A stretch of DNA of 64,000 nt from Massilia sp. NR 4-1 (GCF_001191005.1 NZ_CP012201.1:2976001-3040000); one strand, 5' to 3'; counted from the first letter of the stretch, positions 17,728 through 26,347 are shown. Numbers and translations are program-made. Notes: generated by a model not told the origin, from the letters alone.

Positions 17728-18270
17728 CTATCGCTCGGCGGACAAAGCCAAACTCATATAGATATACGCCAGGCGCTCGCCGTCGATGCGGAACAGGTCG
17801 GGCATTTCGCCCGTCTGCACAAAGCCGCGCTTGCGGTAAAGGGCACGCGCCGGCCCATTCCCGCCCAGTACTTCCAGGTCGACCCATTCCAGCCGCGCGC
17901 TCTCGCCCGCCCAGGCAAGCGCCACATCGAGCAGGGCCATGCCCAGGCCGCAGCGGCGCGCCTGCGCATGCACACCCATGCCCAGCAGGCAGCGGTGGCG
18001 CGCTGCGCCCTCCGGCCGCGCGCGCAGATCGATGTGGCCGAGAATGCCGCTCCCGCCTTCGGCCAGCCAGAGGCGGCGCCAGCCCGGCTGGTCGAGCGCT
18101 GTCGCCAGGCCTTGCGCAAAGCTCGCGCGCTTCCCGTCCGGGAAAGCACTGCCGCGCGCCATGGGCTGGAACAGCGGCGCGCCGGCGCGGCCATTGCCGG
18201 CCAGATGGGCGTCGAGATAGTCGAAAAAGGCAGGCAGGTCGGCGGCTTCGGCGGCGCGGATGGCGGGCAT
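17728..18270 (-). CDS. GNAT-family N-acetyltransferase
   Basis: A 180-residue protein beginning MPAIRAAEAADLPAFFDYLDAHL. The acetyl-CoA loop is seen as LLGMGVHAQARRCGLGMALLDVAL (a Q/RxxGxG/A variant), and the C-terminal strand as ARALYRKRGFVQTGEMPDLFRIDG. GNAT enzymes transfer acetyl from acetyl-CoA to an amine. The start at 18270 has AAGGAAATTC in front; an upstream extension to 18357 is less likely. The substrate is unknown. Confidence 0.82.
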   Translation of the reverse strand: MPAIRAAEAADLPAFFDYLDAHLAGNGRAGAPLFQPMARGSAFPDGKRASFAQGLATALDQPGWRRLWLAEGGSGILGHIDLRARPEGAARHRCLLGMGVHAQARRCGLGMALLDVALAWAGESARLEWVDLEVLGGNGPARALYRKRGFVQTGEMPDLFRIDGERLAYIYMSLALSAER

Positions 18271-18376
18271 GAATTTCCTTGCAAGATGGCGGCGAATTGA
18301 AAGCAAAACATAGCACAATCGGATAGACTTCCGGTGATATCGATATTTGCTTTTCACCTAAACAATTGACGGAGCC

Positions 18377-20146
18377 ATGATGGCCAATATGCAGCTGACC
18401 CCACAGGAATTTGTACCCGAAGCGAACCGCGACGAACCGGTCTCGCCCAGCCTGCAAAATCTGGAATCGCGCCGCCACCAATCCAATCCCGTGCTCACGC
18501 CGCAGGAGCTGAAACGCCTGCAGCGCTTCGGCACCGTGCGCGCCTATGCCAACGGCGTGCGCATCCTGGAAGCGGGCCACACCACCTACGGCATGCTGGT
18601 GACGCTGTCCGGCATCGTGGCGATCAACCGCTACGATGGACTGGGCAATTCGGCCCTGCTGGTGGAGCATGGTCCGGGCGAATTCACCGCCGAGGTGGCC
18701 CAGCTGGCGGGCCGTCCTTCGCTGGTCAATGCGCACGCCGTCGGCGCAGTGGAAGTGCTGGTGATTCCGCCCGAGAATCTGCGCGCCCTGGTGATCGCCG
18801 AGGCCGAGCTGGGTGAGCGCATCGTGCGCGCCCTGATCCTGCGCCGCGTCGGCCTGATCGAACTGAATTCGGGCGGGCCGCTGCTGGTGGCGCCGGCCGG
18901 CCATCCCTCGCTGCATACGCTGCAAAGCTTCTTGACCAGTAACGGCCATCCGCACTCCCTGCTCGACTCGAACGTGGACCAGCAGGCCGCCGCGCTGGTC
19001 GAGTACTACCAGCCCAAGGCCGAGGACTGGCCGCTGGTGGTATGCCCGGACGGCACGGTCAAAAAGAATCCCAGCAATGCCGAGATGGGCCGCTGCCTCG
19101 GCATGCTGCCCGAGCTGGATGAGGAAAAAGTGTGGGATGTGATCGTGGTCGGCGCCGGTCCTTCCGGCCTGGCGACGGCCGTGTATGCCGGCTCGGAAGG
19201 CTTGTCGGTGCTCGCATTGGAACACCATGCCTTCGGCGGACAGGCCGCCGCCAGCGCCCGCATCGAAAATTACCTGGGCTTCCCCACCGGGATTTCCGGC
19301 GGCGCCCTGGCCGGCCGCGCCTTCGTGCAGGCGCAGAAATTCGGCGTCGAAGTCGCGATTCCCGCGCCGGCCGCGCGCCTGCTGTGCGACCAGTATCCGC
19401 TGCGCATCGAGCTGGCCGACGGCAAGCGGGTGCAGGCGCGCAGCGTGGTGCTGTCCTGCGGCGCGCGCTACCGCCGCCCTGCCCTGCACAATGTGGCGCA
19501 GTTCGAAGGCAAGGGCGTGTTCTTCTGGGCTTCGCGCATCGAAGCGAATCTGTGCAAGTCCTCGGAAGTGGTACTGGTCGGCGGCGGCAACTCGGCCGGA
19601 CAGGCGGCCGTCTTCCTCTCCGCCCATGCCGCCAAAGTGCATATGGTGATCCGCGGCGATGGCCTGAAAGCCACCATGTCGACCTACCTGATCGACCGCA
19701 TCAAGGCCACGCCGAATATCGAACTGCACACGCACACCGAAATCACGGCGCTGGAAGGCGATGAGGAAGGCTTGCGCCAGGTCAGCTTCCGCTGCAACGA
19801 CACGGGCCAGGAATTCCACCACGAGGTCTGCCACCTCTTCCTCTTCATCGGCGCCGATCCGAACACCGCCTGGCTGCACGACTGCGGCGTCGAGGTGGAT
19901 GAGCAAGGCTTCATCCGCACCGGCTTCGACGTGAACAAAGGTGAATGCCGCGCCAAGCTCGAACAAGGCGCCCGTCCGCCCGAGAAGCCGCAGCGCGCCG
20001 CGCTCGAAACCAGCGTCCCCGGCGTGTTCGCCATCGGCGACGTGCGCGCCGGCTCCACCAAGCGCGTCGCCGCGGCGGTCGGCGAAGGCGCGGCGGTGGT
20101 CTCGCAGATCCACGCCTTCCTCGCCGCCCTGCCCATCAATACCTGA
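18377..20146 (+). CDS. cNMP-binding-domain flavoprotein, thioredoxin-reductase-like without CXXC
   Basis: A 589-residue fusion. Residues about 40-165 form a cyclic-nucleotide-binding-like beta roll, about 175-245 a thioredoxin/glutaredoxin-like domain, and about 250-585 a thioredoxin-reductase-type flavoprotein. The last has GAGPSG (259-264, FAD), FGGQAAASARIENYLGF, VGGGNSAGQA (401-410, NADPH) and GD at 554-555. Where thioredoxin reductase has its redox-active CxxC, this protein reads FFWASRIEANLC, so no disulfide pair is present. Related fusion proteins share this loss. NAD(P)H-dependent flavin chemistry, perhaps gated by a nucleotide, is inference. A hairpin element starts seven bases after the stop. 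Confidence 0.82.
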   Translation: MMANMQLTPQEFVPEANRDEPVSPSLQNLESRRHQSNPVLTPQELKRLQRFGTVRAYANGVRILEAGHTTYGMLVTLSGIVAINRYDGLGNSALLVEHGPGEFTAEVAQLAGRPSLVNAHAVGAVEVLVIPPENLRALVIAEAELGERIVRALILRRVGLIELNSGGPLLVAPAGHPSLHTLQSFLTSNGHPHSLLDSNVDQQAAALVEYYQPKAEDWPLVVCPDGTVKKNPSNAEMGRCLGMLPELDEEKVWDVIVVGAGPSGLATAVYAGSEGLSVLALEHHAFGGQAAASARIENYLGFPTGISGGALAGRAFVQAQKFGVEVAIPAPAARLLCDQYPLRIELADGKRVQARSVVLSCGARYRRPALHNVAQFEGKGVFFWASRIEANLCKSSEVVLVGGGNSAGQAAVFLSAHAAKVHMVIRGDGLKATMSTYLIDRIKATPNIELHTHTEITALEGDEEGLRQVSFRCNDTGQEFHHEVCHLFLFIGADPNTAWLHDCGVEVDEQGFIRTGFDVNKGECRAKLEQGARPPEKPQRAALETSVPGVFAIGDVRAGSTKRVAAAVGEGAAVVSQIHAFLAALPINT

Positions 20147-20152
20147 GCCCCA

Positions 20153-20204
20153 GCTCAGCCCGTGTCCACCTTGGGGTCAGCCCCCAATCGGACACGCGCT
20201 GAGC
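20153..20204 (+). repeat. 3' hairpin element, copy 1 (TGTCCACCTTG...CAATCGGACA)
   Basis: Outer arms GCTCAGCCCGTGTCC (20153-20167) and GGACACGCGCTGAGC (20190-20204) pair with one mismatch. An inner TTGGGG/CCCCAA stem follows, separated by an unpaired ACC/TC-type internal loop. The core sequence matches the element at 57095-57170 although the outer arms differ. It begins seven bases after the flavoprotein stop codon. Confidence 0.65.
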
Positions 20205-20245
20205 CCGCCCCCCTCCTTTATCGCGCCGCTGGCCGGTACACGCAC

Positions 20246-20305
20246 AACAGCCGAGGCCGTGCCCACCTGGGATCGGCCCCCAAGGTGGCGACGGCCTCGG
20301 CTGTT
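20246..20305. repeat. long perfect inverted repeat (15-bp arms)
   Basis: AACAGCCGAGGCCGT (20246-20260) and ACGGCCTCGGCTGTT (20291-20305) are perfectly complementary. The inner part (CCCACCT / AGGTGG) pairs too and, read on the minus strand, contains CCACCTTGGGG, resembling the core of the adjacent element. It is followed by a classical terminator. Confidence 0.65.
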
Positions 20306-20311
20306 AGGCAT

Positions 20312-20341
20312 AAAAAAAACCCGGAACAAGTCCGGGTTTTT
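20312..20341. terminator. bidirectional intrinsic terminator
   Basis: The stem CCCGGA / TCCGGG with loop ACAAG is flanked by eight A on the left and a T-run on the right. It serves both the flavoprotein gene (+) and the ComEA-like gene (-). Confidence 0.85.
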
Positions 20342-20358
20342 ATTGAGGCGGGAGCTGC

Positions 20359-20817
20359 TTACTTCTTGGCGGGCTCTTTTTTCGCGTCGGCGGCCTTGCC
20401 GGCATCGGCGGCTTTCATGTCGGCTGGTTTGGCGGCCTTGTCGGCTTTTTCAGCCTTTGCCTCAGCCTTGGCTTCGGCTTTGCCGGCCTTGTCAGCCTTG
20501 GCGGCTTTGTCGGCTTTGTCGGCGGCCGGTTTGGCGGCGGCGCCGTCCAGCGCTTTGCCGTTCACTTGCAGGCCGGCTTCGGACAGTTTCGCAGCGCTCT
20601 TGGCGCCAATGCCTTTCACGCGTTTTTCCAGATCGGCCCAATCCTTGAATTCGCCGTTCTTATTGCGCTCATCCAGGATGGCCTTGGTTTTGGCCGGGCC
20701 CAGACCCTTCACGCTGTCCAGCGCGGCCTGGTCGGCTTTGTTGACATCGACCTGGGCGAACGCAAAGCCCATCGTTGCAATCAGGGTTGCAACTGCCAGC
20801 ATGAGTTTCTTGAACAT
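20359..20817 (-). CDS. secreted helix-hairpin-helix (ComEA-like) protein with Ala/Lys-rich tail
   Basis: A 152-residue protein. A signal peptide ends AFAQ near residue 21. A ComEA-type HhH DNA-binding domain follows (VDVNKADQAALDSVKGLGPAKTKAILDERNKNG, then WADLEKRVKGIGAKSAAKLSEAGL; residues 22-87). From about residue 90 to the end the sequence is a low-complexity tail of alternating KADKA, KAEAKAE and KPAD units, strongly basic and acidic at once. ComEA proteins bind incoming DNA in the periplasm during natural competence; no other com genes are nearby. A shared terminator lies just downstream. Confidence 0.82.
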   Translation of the reverse strand: MFKKLMLAVATLIATMGFAFAQVDVNKADQAALDSVKGLGPAKTKAILDERNKNGEFKDWADLEKRVKGIGAKSAAKLSEAGLQVNGKALDGAAAKPAADKADKAAKADKAGKAEAKAEAKAEKADKAAKPADMKAADAGKAADAKKEPAKK

Positions 20818-20935
20818 GTCATTCCTCCGTTAGGGTGATTGGCAAGGCGCGCTCGCCTTGTGCCTTCTTTAACGGACCGCCGGCGACTTGGTTGACAGTG
20901 AATGTTTGCGTTTGCTCAAGCTTGCATGCACCCAT

Positions 20936-20970
20936 AAAAAAACCCGCAGGCCGGAGCTTGCGGGTTTTTG
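20936..20970 (-). terminator. intrinsic terminator after hldE
   Basis: AACCCGCA (20941-20948) pairs with TGCGGGTT (20959-20966). It is flanked by A and T runs and closes the lapA-lapB-hldE unit. Confidence 0.85.
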
Positions 20971-20988
20971 GAAGAAAGCCAGCAGTGT

Positions 20989-21933
20989 TTAGCCGAACAG
21001 CTCTTCACGCGTGACGGTAGCCGTACCCAGCTTGCCGACCACGATGCCGCCGGCACGGTTGGCAGTCTGCACCGCTTCCTGCCAGCCCGCGCCGGCACCC
21101 AGCATGGCAGCCATGGTGGCGATCACCGTGTCGCCGGCGCCGGACACGTCGAACACTTCGCGCGCGTCGGCCGGGATGTGGAAGTTATCGTTTTCGGTGT
21201 ACAAGGTCATGCCCTCTTCCGAACGGGTCAGCAGCAGCGCATCCAGACGCAGTTCCTGGCGCAGGTTCTGCGCCTTCGTGGTCAGCTGCTCTTCGCTCGA
21301 CCAGCTGCCGGCGATGCGCTTGAATTCCGATTTGTTCGGGGTCAGCACGGTGGCGCCGGCGTAGCGCGCGAAGTCGTCGCCTTTCGGGTCGACCATCACC
21401 ACCTTGCCTTCGGCGCGGGCCGAGGCAATCATGTCGGCCACGTTCACCAGGCTGCCCTTGGCATAGTCGGACAGCACGATCACATCGTAGTCCGGCAGCA
21501 GGGTCTTGTACTGCATCAGCTTATTGCGCAGCACGGAGTCGCTCGGCGCCTCCTCGAAGTCGATGCGCAGCATCTGCTGCTGGCGGCCGATCACGCGCAG
21601 CTTGATGATGGTGGAGATGGCTTCGTCGCGCTTCAGATAGCTGTGGATGCCGCCGCCGTGCAGCAGGTGCTCGACTTCCGCACCCGCCTCGTCGGCGCCG
21701 ACCACGCCCAGCAGGCCGGCGTGCGCGCCCAGCGCGGCGGCATTGCGCGCCACGTTGGCGGCGCCGCCCAGGCGCGCTTCGCGCTTCTCGATGCGCACGA
21801 TGGGCACCGGCGCTTCCGGCGAAATGCGGCCGACATCGCCGAACCAGTAACGGTCCAGCATGACGTCGCCCACGACCAGGATGCGCACTTTATCCAGTGC
21901 CGGCGCTTGATAGGTAGTCAGGGTAGTGCTCAC
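20989..21933 (-). CDS. hldE1 (rfaE1): D-glycero-beta-D-manno-heptose-7-phosphate kinase
   Basis: A 314-residue PfkB/ribokinase-fold enzyme that phosphorylates heptose 7-phosphate on the way to ADP-heptose for LPS inner core. Motifs: VVGDVMLDRYWFGDVGRISPEAPVPIV, LGGAANVARNAAALG, and the C-terminal catalytic DVSGAGDTVIATMAA. Only the kinase half is present, so the nucleotidyltransferase (RfaE2 half of E. coli HldE) must be separate, as is common in betaproteobacteria. The start is GTG at 21933 with GAGG upstream, eight bases after the lapB stop, so the two are cotranslated. Confidence 0.92.
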   Translation of the reverse strand: MSTTLTTYQAPALDKVRILVVGDVMLDRYWFGDVGRISPEAPVPIVRIEKREARLGGAANVARNAAALGAHAGLLGVVGADEAGAEVEHLLHGGGIHSYLKRDEAISTIIKLRVIGRQQQMLRIDFEEAPSDSVLRNKLMQYKTLLPDYDVIVLSDYAKGSLVNVADMIASARAEGKVVMVDPKGDDFARYAGATVLTPNKSEFKRIAGSWSSEEQLTTKAQNLRQELRLDALLLTRSEEGMTLYTENDNFHIPADAREVFDVSGAGDTVIATMAAMLGAGAGWQEAVQTANRAGGIVVGKLGTATVTREELFG

Positions 21934-21941
21934 GATAAGCC

Positions 21942-23117
21942 TCAGTTCATCACATTCAATTCTTCGCTGCGGCGCGGCGGGTAGGAATCCCAGCGGCTGC
22001 ATCCCGGACAATGCCAGTAGAACTGGCGCGCCTTGAACCCGCAGTGGCCGCACTGGTAGCGCGCCAGGCGCGTGGTGTAGCTGTGCACCAGGTTCTGCAC
22101 CAGGGACAGTTCGGACACCACGTTGGCCGGCGCATCCATCATGCGCGCTTCCAGCAGCTTGTCGAGGCCGAGCAGGGTCGGCGTGCGGCGCAGCTCGGCG
22201 ACCACCAGCTGCTTGGCCGCTTCCACGCCATCAAGCTCGATGACGGCCTTGAACACCACTTCCAGCAAGTCGATGGAGGAAGCCTGTTCCAGATAGGACT
22301 TGAGCAGGCTGACGCCCTCTTCCGCCTTGCCCAGCTTGCGGTAGCCGTCCATCAGGCGCTGCGCCAGCAGGGCCGTGTGCGGCACGCTCTGGTGCTCGAC
22401 GCGGCGCCAGGTGGCCAGCGCGCCTGCCACATCGCCCTGTGCCAGCTGCACGTCGCCGACCAGGATGGTGGCGCGCACGCTGCTGCGGTCGGCCTGCACG
22501 GCCTTGTCCAGCAGCGGCATGGCGTCTTCCGGATGCATGCGCACCAGCGCGTCCTGGGCCAGCTCGCAATAGAACTGCGAGATCTCCTTCTGGCGGTTGC
22601 CGGCGCCGGCTTCCTGCAGGGCGACGGCCGCTTCGATGGCGCGCTCCCACTCTTTCTCGCGCTGGAAAATCTCCAGCAAGGCGCGCCGCGCCTGCACTTC
22701 GTAGGAGCTGCCGATCAGGCGCTTATAGGTTTCCTCGGCGCGGTCCAGCAGGCCGGCTTTCAGGTAATCCTGGCCCAGCTCATATTCGGCATGGGCGCGC
22801 TCCTCGGCCGGCAGGTCGGGGCGCGACAGCAGGTTCTGGTGGACGCGGATGGCGCGCTCGGTCTCGCCGCGGCGGCGGAACAGATTGCCGAGCGCGAAAT
22901 GCAGCTCCACCGTTTCCGGGTCGAGCTTGACGATTTCGATGAAGGAATCGATGGCCTTGTCGGGCTGCTCGTTGAGCAGATGATTGAGGCCCTTGAAATA
23001 GCCGCGCGGCAGGGTGCGCGACTCGGACACCAGCTGCCGGATGTCGACGCGCGCGGCGATCCAGCCCAGCGCGAAGAAGGCCGGAATGCCCAGTAACCAC
23101 CAGAGTTCAAAATCCAT
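21942..23117 (-). CDS. lapB: LPS assembly protein B (YciM), TPR protein
   Basis: A 391-residue inner-membrane protein that adjusts LPS synthesis by steering FtsH to degrade LpxC. The N-terminal helix (LWWLLGIPAFFALGWIAARV) anchors it. Tandem TPR repeats run about 40-340 (for example DKAIDSFIEIVKLDPETVELHFALGNLFRRRGETERAI). A C-terminal rubredoxin-type metal knuckle is intact, CGHC and CPGC near residues 358-375. It lies between lapA and hldE, an LPS-related grouping. Confidence 0.93.
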   Translation of the reverse strand: MDFELWWLLGIPAFFALGWIAARVDIRQLVSESRTLPRGYFKGLNHLLNEQPDKAIDSFIEIVKLDPETVELHFALGNLFRRRGETERAIRVHQNLLSRPDLPAEERAHAEYELGQDYLKAGLLDRAEETYKRLIGSSYEVQARRALLEIFQREKEWERAIEAAVALQEAGAGNRQKEISQFYCELAQDALVRMHPEDAMPLLDKAVQADRSSVRATILVGDVQLAQGDVAGALATWRRVEHQSVPHTALLAQRLMDGYRKLGKAEEGVSLLKSYLEQASSIDLLEVVFKAVIELDGVEAAKQLVVAELRRTPTLLGLDKLLEARMMDAPANVVSELSLVQNLVHSYTTRLARYQCGHCGFKARQFYWHCPGCSRWDSYPPRRSEELNVMN

Positions 23118-23150
23118 GGAGTACTTATGCTTAGAGGAAGAGAGGCGGCA

Positions 23151-23456
23151 TTACTGCTGCACGTTGACGCTGTCCGGCGGGGTCGGGGTGGCGGCCTGCA
23201 GGGCCGACGACTGCAGCGACTGGATGGTGGTCTTTTGTTTGCTCGCTTCGCGCCGGTGGCGGAAGACGGTCGGGGTCAGGGCGAGCACGCCGAGGGCCGC
23301 GCCGGCAACAAAGAAGCCGAGCAGCATCAGCACCAGGGGGCCGCGCAACTCATAATTGAGGAAGAAGTGCAGATCCACTTCCTGGGTGTTTTTCAGTGCA
23401 AAACCAAAGAACAGGACGAAAAGTACAACACCGAATACCGTTGATAAGATTTTCAT
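23151..23456 (-). CDS. lapA: LPS assembly protein A-like (DUF1049) membrane protein
   Basis: A 101-residue protein with two transmembrane helices (STVFGVVLFVLFFGFALKN and RGPLVLMLLGFFVAGAALGVLAL) and the connecting LHFFLNYELRGP typical of LapA. A basic, Gln-rich cytoplasmic tail follows (RHRREASKQKTT). LapA acts with LapB on LPS homeostasis. The ihfB terminator lies upstream, so lapA may have its own promoter. Confidence 0.85.
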   Translation of the reverse strand: MKILSTVFGVVLFVLFFGFALKNTQEVDLHFFLNYELRGPLVLMLLGFFVAGAALGVLALTPTVFRHRREASKQKTTIQSLQSSALQAATPTPPDSVNVQQ

Positions 23457-23473
23457 CTTCAGCTTCCTGCTTC

Positions 23474-23545
23474 AAAAAAAAAACGGCATCCACGGACGCC
23501 GCTCTTTCAGATCGAACAAGGGGCGGGCCGCAGCCCGCCCCCGAC
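23474..23545 (-). terminator. two hairpins and a T-run between ihfB and lapA
   Basis: Reading down the minus strand from ihfB: a GGGGCGGG / CCCGCCCC hairpin (about 23520-23543), then CGGCGTCC / GGATGCCG (23484-23502) followed by ten T. The second has the full form of an intrinsic terminator and separates ihfB from lapA. Confidence 0.75.
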
Positions 23546-23556
23546 TATCCTGAGAC

Positions 23557-23862
23557 TCAGTCCTCGATGATCGGCTGCCCGACCATCGCATCGACCCGCT
23601 CACGCAACTGCTTGCCCGGCTTGAAGTGGGGCACCCGTTTTTCAGGGACCATCACCTTGTCGCCGGACTTCGGATTGCGGCCAATGCGCGGCGGCCGGCT
23701 ATTCAGAGCAAAGCTGCCAAAACCGCGGATCTCGATGCGTTGACCGCTCGCCAGGGCGCCGGTCATCGCGTCGAGAATGGTCTTGACGGCATACTCCGCA
23801 TCTTTGGCCACCAGCTGAGAATAACGCTCAGCCAGGCGGTTGATCAATTCGGACTTGGTCAT
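23557..23862 (-). CDS. ihfB: integration host factor subunit beta
   Basis: A 101-residue HU/IHF-fold DNA-bending protein. It shows TKSELINRLAERY at the N-terminus, the family signature GFGSFALNSRPPRIGRNPKSGDKVMVPEK (arm region, about 47-75), and ends in HFKPGKQLRERV. It pairs with IHF-alpha to bend DNA in replication, recombination and sigma-54 transcription. It directly follows rpsA, the standard order in proteobacteria. Confidence 0.95.
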   Translation of the reverse strand: MTKSELINRLAERYSQLVAKDAEYAVKTILDAMTGALASGQRIEIRGFGSFALNSRPPRIGRNPKSGDKVMVPEKRVPHFKPGKQLRERVDAMVGQPIIED

Positions 23863-23881
23863 CGACTAATCGCAGAAAGTC

Positions 23882-25567
23882 TTAGTTCTTGTTGTCGAAC
23901 TTGGCTTTCAGCAGGGCGCCCAGGCTGGTGGTGCCGGAGGCGGCGCTGCTGTCAGCTGCCATCTTCTGCATAGCTTCTGCGGTCTCGGCATTGTCTTTAG
24001 CCTTGATCGACAGCTGGATGCTGCGTGCTTTGCGGTCGATGTTGATGACCAGGGCTTCCACGGAATCGCCCACTTTCAGGTGGGTGCCGGCATCTTCCAC
24101 GCGGTCGCGGGAGATTTCGGAAGCGCGCAGGTAGCCTTCAACTTCTTCGGACAGCTGGATCACGGCGCCTTTTGGCTCAACCGATTTCACCGTGCCGGTC
24201 ACCAGCGAACCTTTGTCGTTCATGGCGGCGAAGTTGTTGAATGGGTCGCCTTCCAGCTGCTTCACGCCCAGGGAAACGCGCTCGCGCTCGACGTCGATGG
24301 CCAGAACCACGGCTTCCAGCTCGTCGCCTTTCTTGAACTTGCGCACGGCTTCTTCGCCGGACTCGGTCCAGGACAGGTCGGACAGGTGCACCAGGCCGTC
24401 GATGTTGCCGGCCAGACCGATGAACACGCCGAAGTCGGTGATCGATTTGATCGCGCCTTTGACTTTGTCACCTTTCTTGTGGGTCATGCCGAAGTCATCC
24501 CATGGGTTGGCTTTGCACTGTTTCATGCCCAGCGAAATACGACGACGCTCTTCGTCGATTTCCAGAACCATGACTTCCACTTCGTCGCCCAGCTGAACAA
24601 CTTTGTTCGGCGCCACGTTTTTGTTGGTCCAATCCATTTCGGACACGTGCACCAGACCTTCGATGCCTTGTTCCACTTCCACGAACGCGCCGTAGTCGGT
24701 CAGGTTGGTGACTTTGCCGAACAGACGGGTGCCTTGCGGGTAGCGACGGGACAGACCGGTCCATGGGTCGTCGCCCAGCTGTTTCACGCCCAGCGAAACA
24801 CGGTTCTTCTCTTGATCGTATTTCAGCACTTTGGCGGTGATTTCCTGACCCACGGTCAGCACTTCGGATGGGTGACGCACGCGACGCCATGCCAGGTCGG
24901 TGATGTGCAGCAGGCCGTCGATGCCGCCCAGGTCCACGAACGCGCCGTAGTCGGTGATGTTTTTCACCACGCCGGTCACCACGGTGCCTTCTTTCAGCGT
25001 TTCCATCAGTTTCTGACGCTCTTCGCCCATCGAAGCTTCGATCACGGCGCGGCGGGACAGAACGACGTTGTTACGCTTACGGTCCAGTTTGATAACTTTG
25101 AATTCGAGGGTTTTGCCTTCGAATGGGGTGGTGTCCTTGACTGGACGGGTATCCACCAGCGAACCTGGCAGGAAAGCGCGGATGCCATTGGTCAGAACGG
25201 TCAGGCCGCCCTTAACTTTACCATTGACGGTACCCACGACGATTTCGCCGGATTCCATTGCTTTTTCCAGTGCCAGCCACGAAGCCAGACGCTTGGCTTT
25301 GTCGCGCGACAGGATGGTATCGCCGAAACCGTTTTCCAGCGATTCGATGGCCACGGAAACGAAGTCACCAACTTTGACTTCCAGTTCGCCCTGGTCATTC
25401 TTGAATTCTTCAACAGGGATGAAAGCTTCCGATTTCAGGCCGGCGTTGACGATCACAAAGTTGTGGTCCAGACGCACGACTTCAGCGGAAATCACTTCGC
25501 CGGAGCGCATATCCTGACGGGACAAGGACTCTTCGAAGAGGGCTGCGAAACTTTCCATATTAGACAT
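23882..25567 (-). CDS. rpsA: 30S ribosomal protein S1
   Basis: A 561-residue protein with six S1 RNA-binding repeats, seen as recurring VVKNITDYGAFVDLGGIDGLLHITDL, VTNLTDYGAFVEVEQGIEGLVHVSEM and similar. It docks mRNAs on the 30S subunit. The start MSNMESFAALFEESL at 25567 has GGAAG upstream. Codon choice is visibly less GC-extreme than its neighbours (many AAC, GTT, AAA), as expected for a highly expressed gene. It lies between cmk and ihfB. Confidence 0.97.
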   Translation of the reverse strand: MSNMESFAALFEESLSRQDMRSGEVISAEVVRLDHNFVIVNAGLKSEAFIPVEEFKNDQGELEVKVGDFVSVAIESLENGFGDTILSRDKAKRLASWLALEKAMESGEIVVGTVNGKVKGGLTVLTNGIRAFLPGSLVDTRPVKDTTPFEGKTLEFKVIKLDRKRNNVVLSRRAVIEASMGEERQKLMETLKEGTVVTGVVKNITDYGAFVDLGGIDGLLHITDLAWRRVRHPSEVLTVGQEITAKVLKYDQEKNRVSLGVKQLGDDPWTGLSRRYPQGTRLFGKVTNLTDYGAFVEVEQGIEGLVHVSEMDWTNKNVAPNKVVQLGDEVEVMVLEIDEERRRISLGMKQCKANPWDDFGMTHKKGDKVKGAIKSITDFGVFIGLAGNIDGLVHLSDLSWTESGEEAVRKFKKGDELEAVVLAIDVERERVSLGVKQLEGDPFNNFAAMNDKGSLVTGTVKSVEPKGAVIQLSEEVEGYLRASEISRDRVEDAGTHLKVGDSVEALVINIDRKARSIQLSIKAKDNAETAEAMQKMAADSSAASGTTSLGALLKAKFDNKN

Positions 25568-25667
25568 ATTACTTCCAGGTTAGCCAGTAAGGCCCGCAGG
25601 GTGCGGCTTCAACTGGGTTAGGTTAACGACACGCAGCGGCAGTCAGAGCCTGCCGCCACACCACTGC

Positions 25668-26336
25668 TTATTTCCCGATGGCCGCATACCAGGCCAGCAC
25701 CTGAACCACGGCTTCGTCAGCCGTCATGTTCGAGGTATCGAGCACGTGCGCCCCCTCTGCGGGGACCAGCGGCGCGATGGCCCGGTGGGTATCCCGGTCG
25801 TCGCGCGCTTTCAAATCCATCAAGAGACCTTCCATATTAGCAGGAATTCCCTTGGCAATCAATTGCTTATGGCGGCGCTCGGCGCGCGCCTCGACGCTGG
25901 CAGTCAAAAACACCTTGAGCGTGGCGTGCGGGAAGATCACCGTCCCCATATCGCGGCCGTCCGCCACCAGGCCGGGCGCCTTGCGAAAGCCCAGCTGCAG
26001 GCCGAACAGGGCCTGGCGCACGGCCGGCAAGGCGGCGATTTTCGATGCCGTATTGCCAACCTCTTCGGCGCGGATGGCGTCGCTCACATTCTCGTGCGAG
26101 AGGAAAATGTCCCCGCCCGTGAAACTGATGTGCAGATGTTCGGCCAGCTTGGCCAGCGCGTGCTCGTCGCCCAGGTCGGTGCCGCGGCGCAGCGCCTGCA
26201 GCGCGGTCAGGCGGTACAGCGCGCCCGAGTCGAGCAGGTGGTAGCCGAGCTTGTCGGCCACGCGCTGGGCCACGGTGCCCTTGCCGGAGGCGGTCGGGCC
26301 GTCGATGGTAATAACAGGAATCTGCGATGTAGGCAT
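25668..26336 (-). CDS. cmk: cytidylate kinase
   Basis: A 222-residue NMP kinase that phosphorylates CMP and dCMP. The P-loop GPTASGKGT is at residues 13-21. It also shows RLTALQALRRGTDLGD, VADGRDMGTVIFPHATLKVFLTASVEARAERRHKQ, and the lid region. The start MPTSQIPVITIDGP lies 11 bases after the aroA stop, so it is in the same operon. A longer upstream frame overlapping aroA is not needed. Confidence 0.94.
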   Translation of the reverse strand: MPTSQIPVITIDGPTASGKGTVAQRVADKLGYHLLDSGALYRLTALQALRRGTDLGDEHALAKLAEHLHISFTGGDIFLSHENVSDAIRAEEVGNTASKIAALPAVRQALFGLQLGFRKAPGLVADGRDMGTVIFPHATLKVFLTASVEARAERRHKQLIAKGIPANMEGLLMDLKARDDRDTHRAIAPLVPAEGAHVLDTSNMTADEAVVQVLAWYAAIGK

Positions 26337-26347
26337 ATGTGAAACTT

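Noticed and set aside
17711..20113. Minus-strand frame of 800 codons across the flavoprotein gene and the acetyltransferase
   Set aside because: It crosses real genes in two frames and shows no conserved domain; shadow of GC-rich coding.
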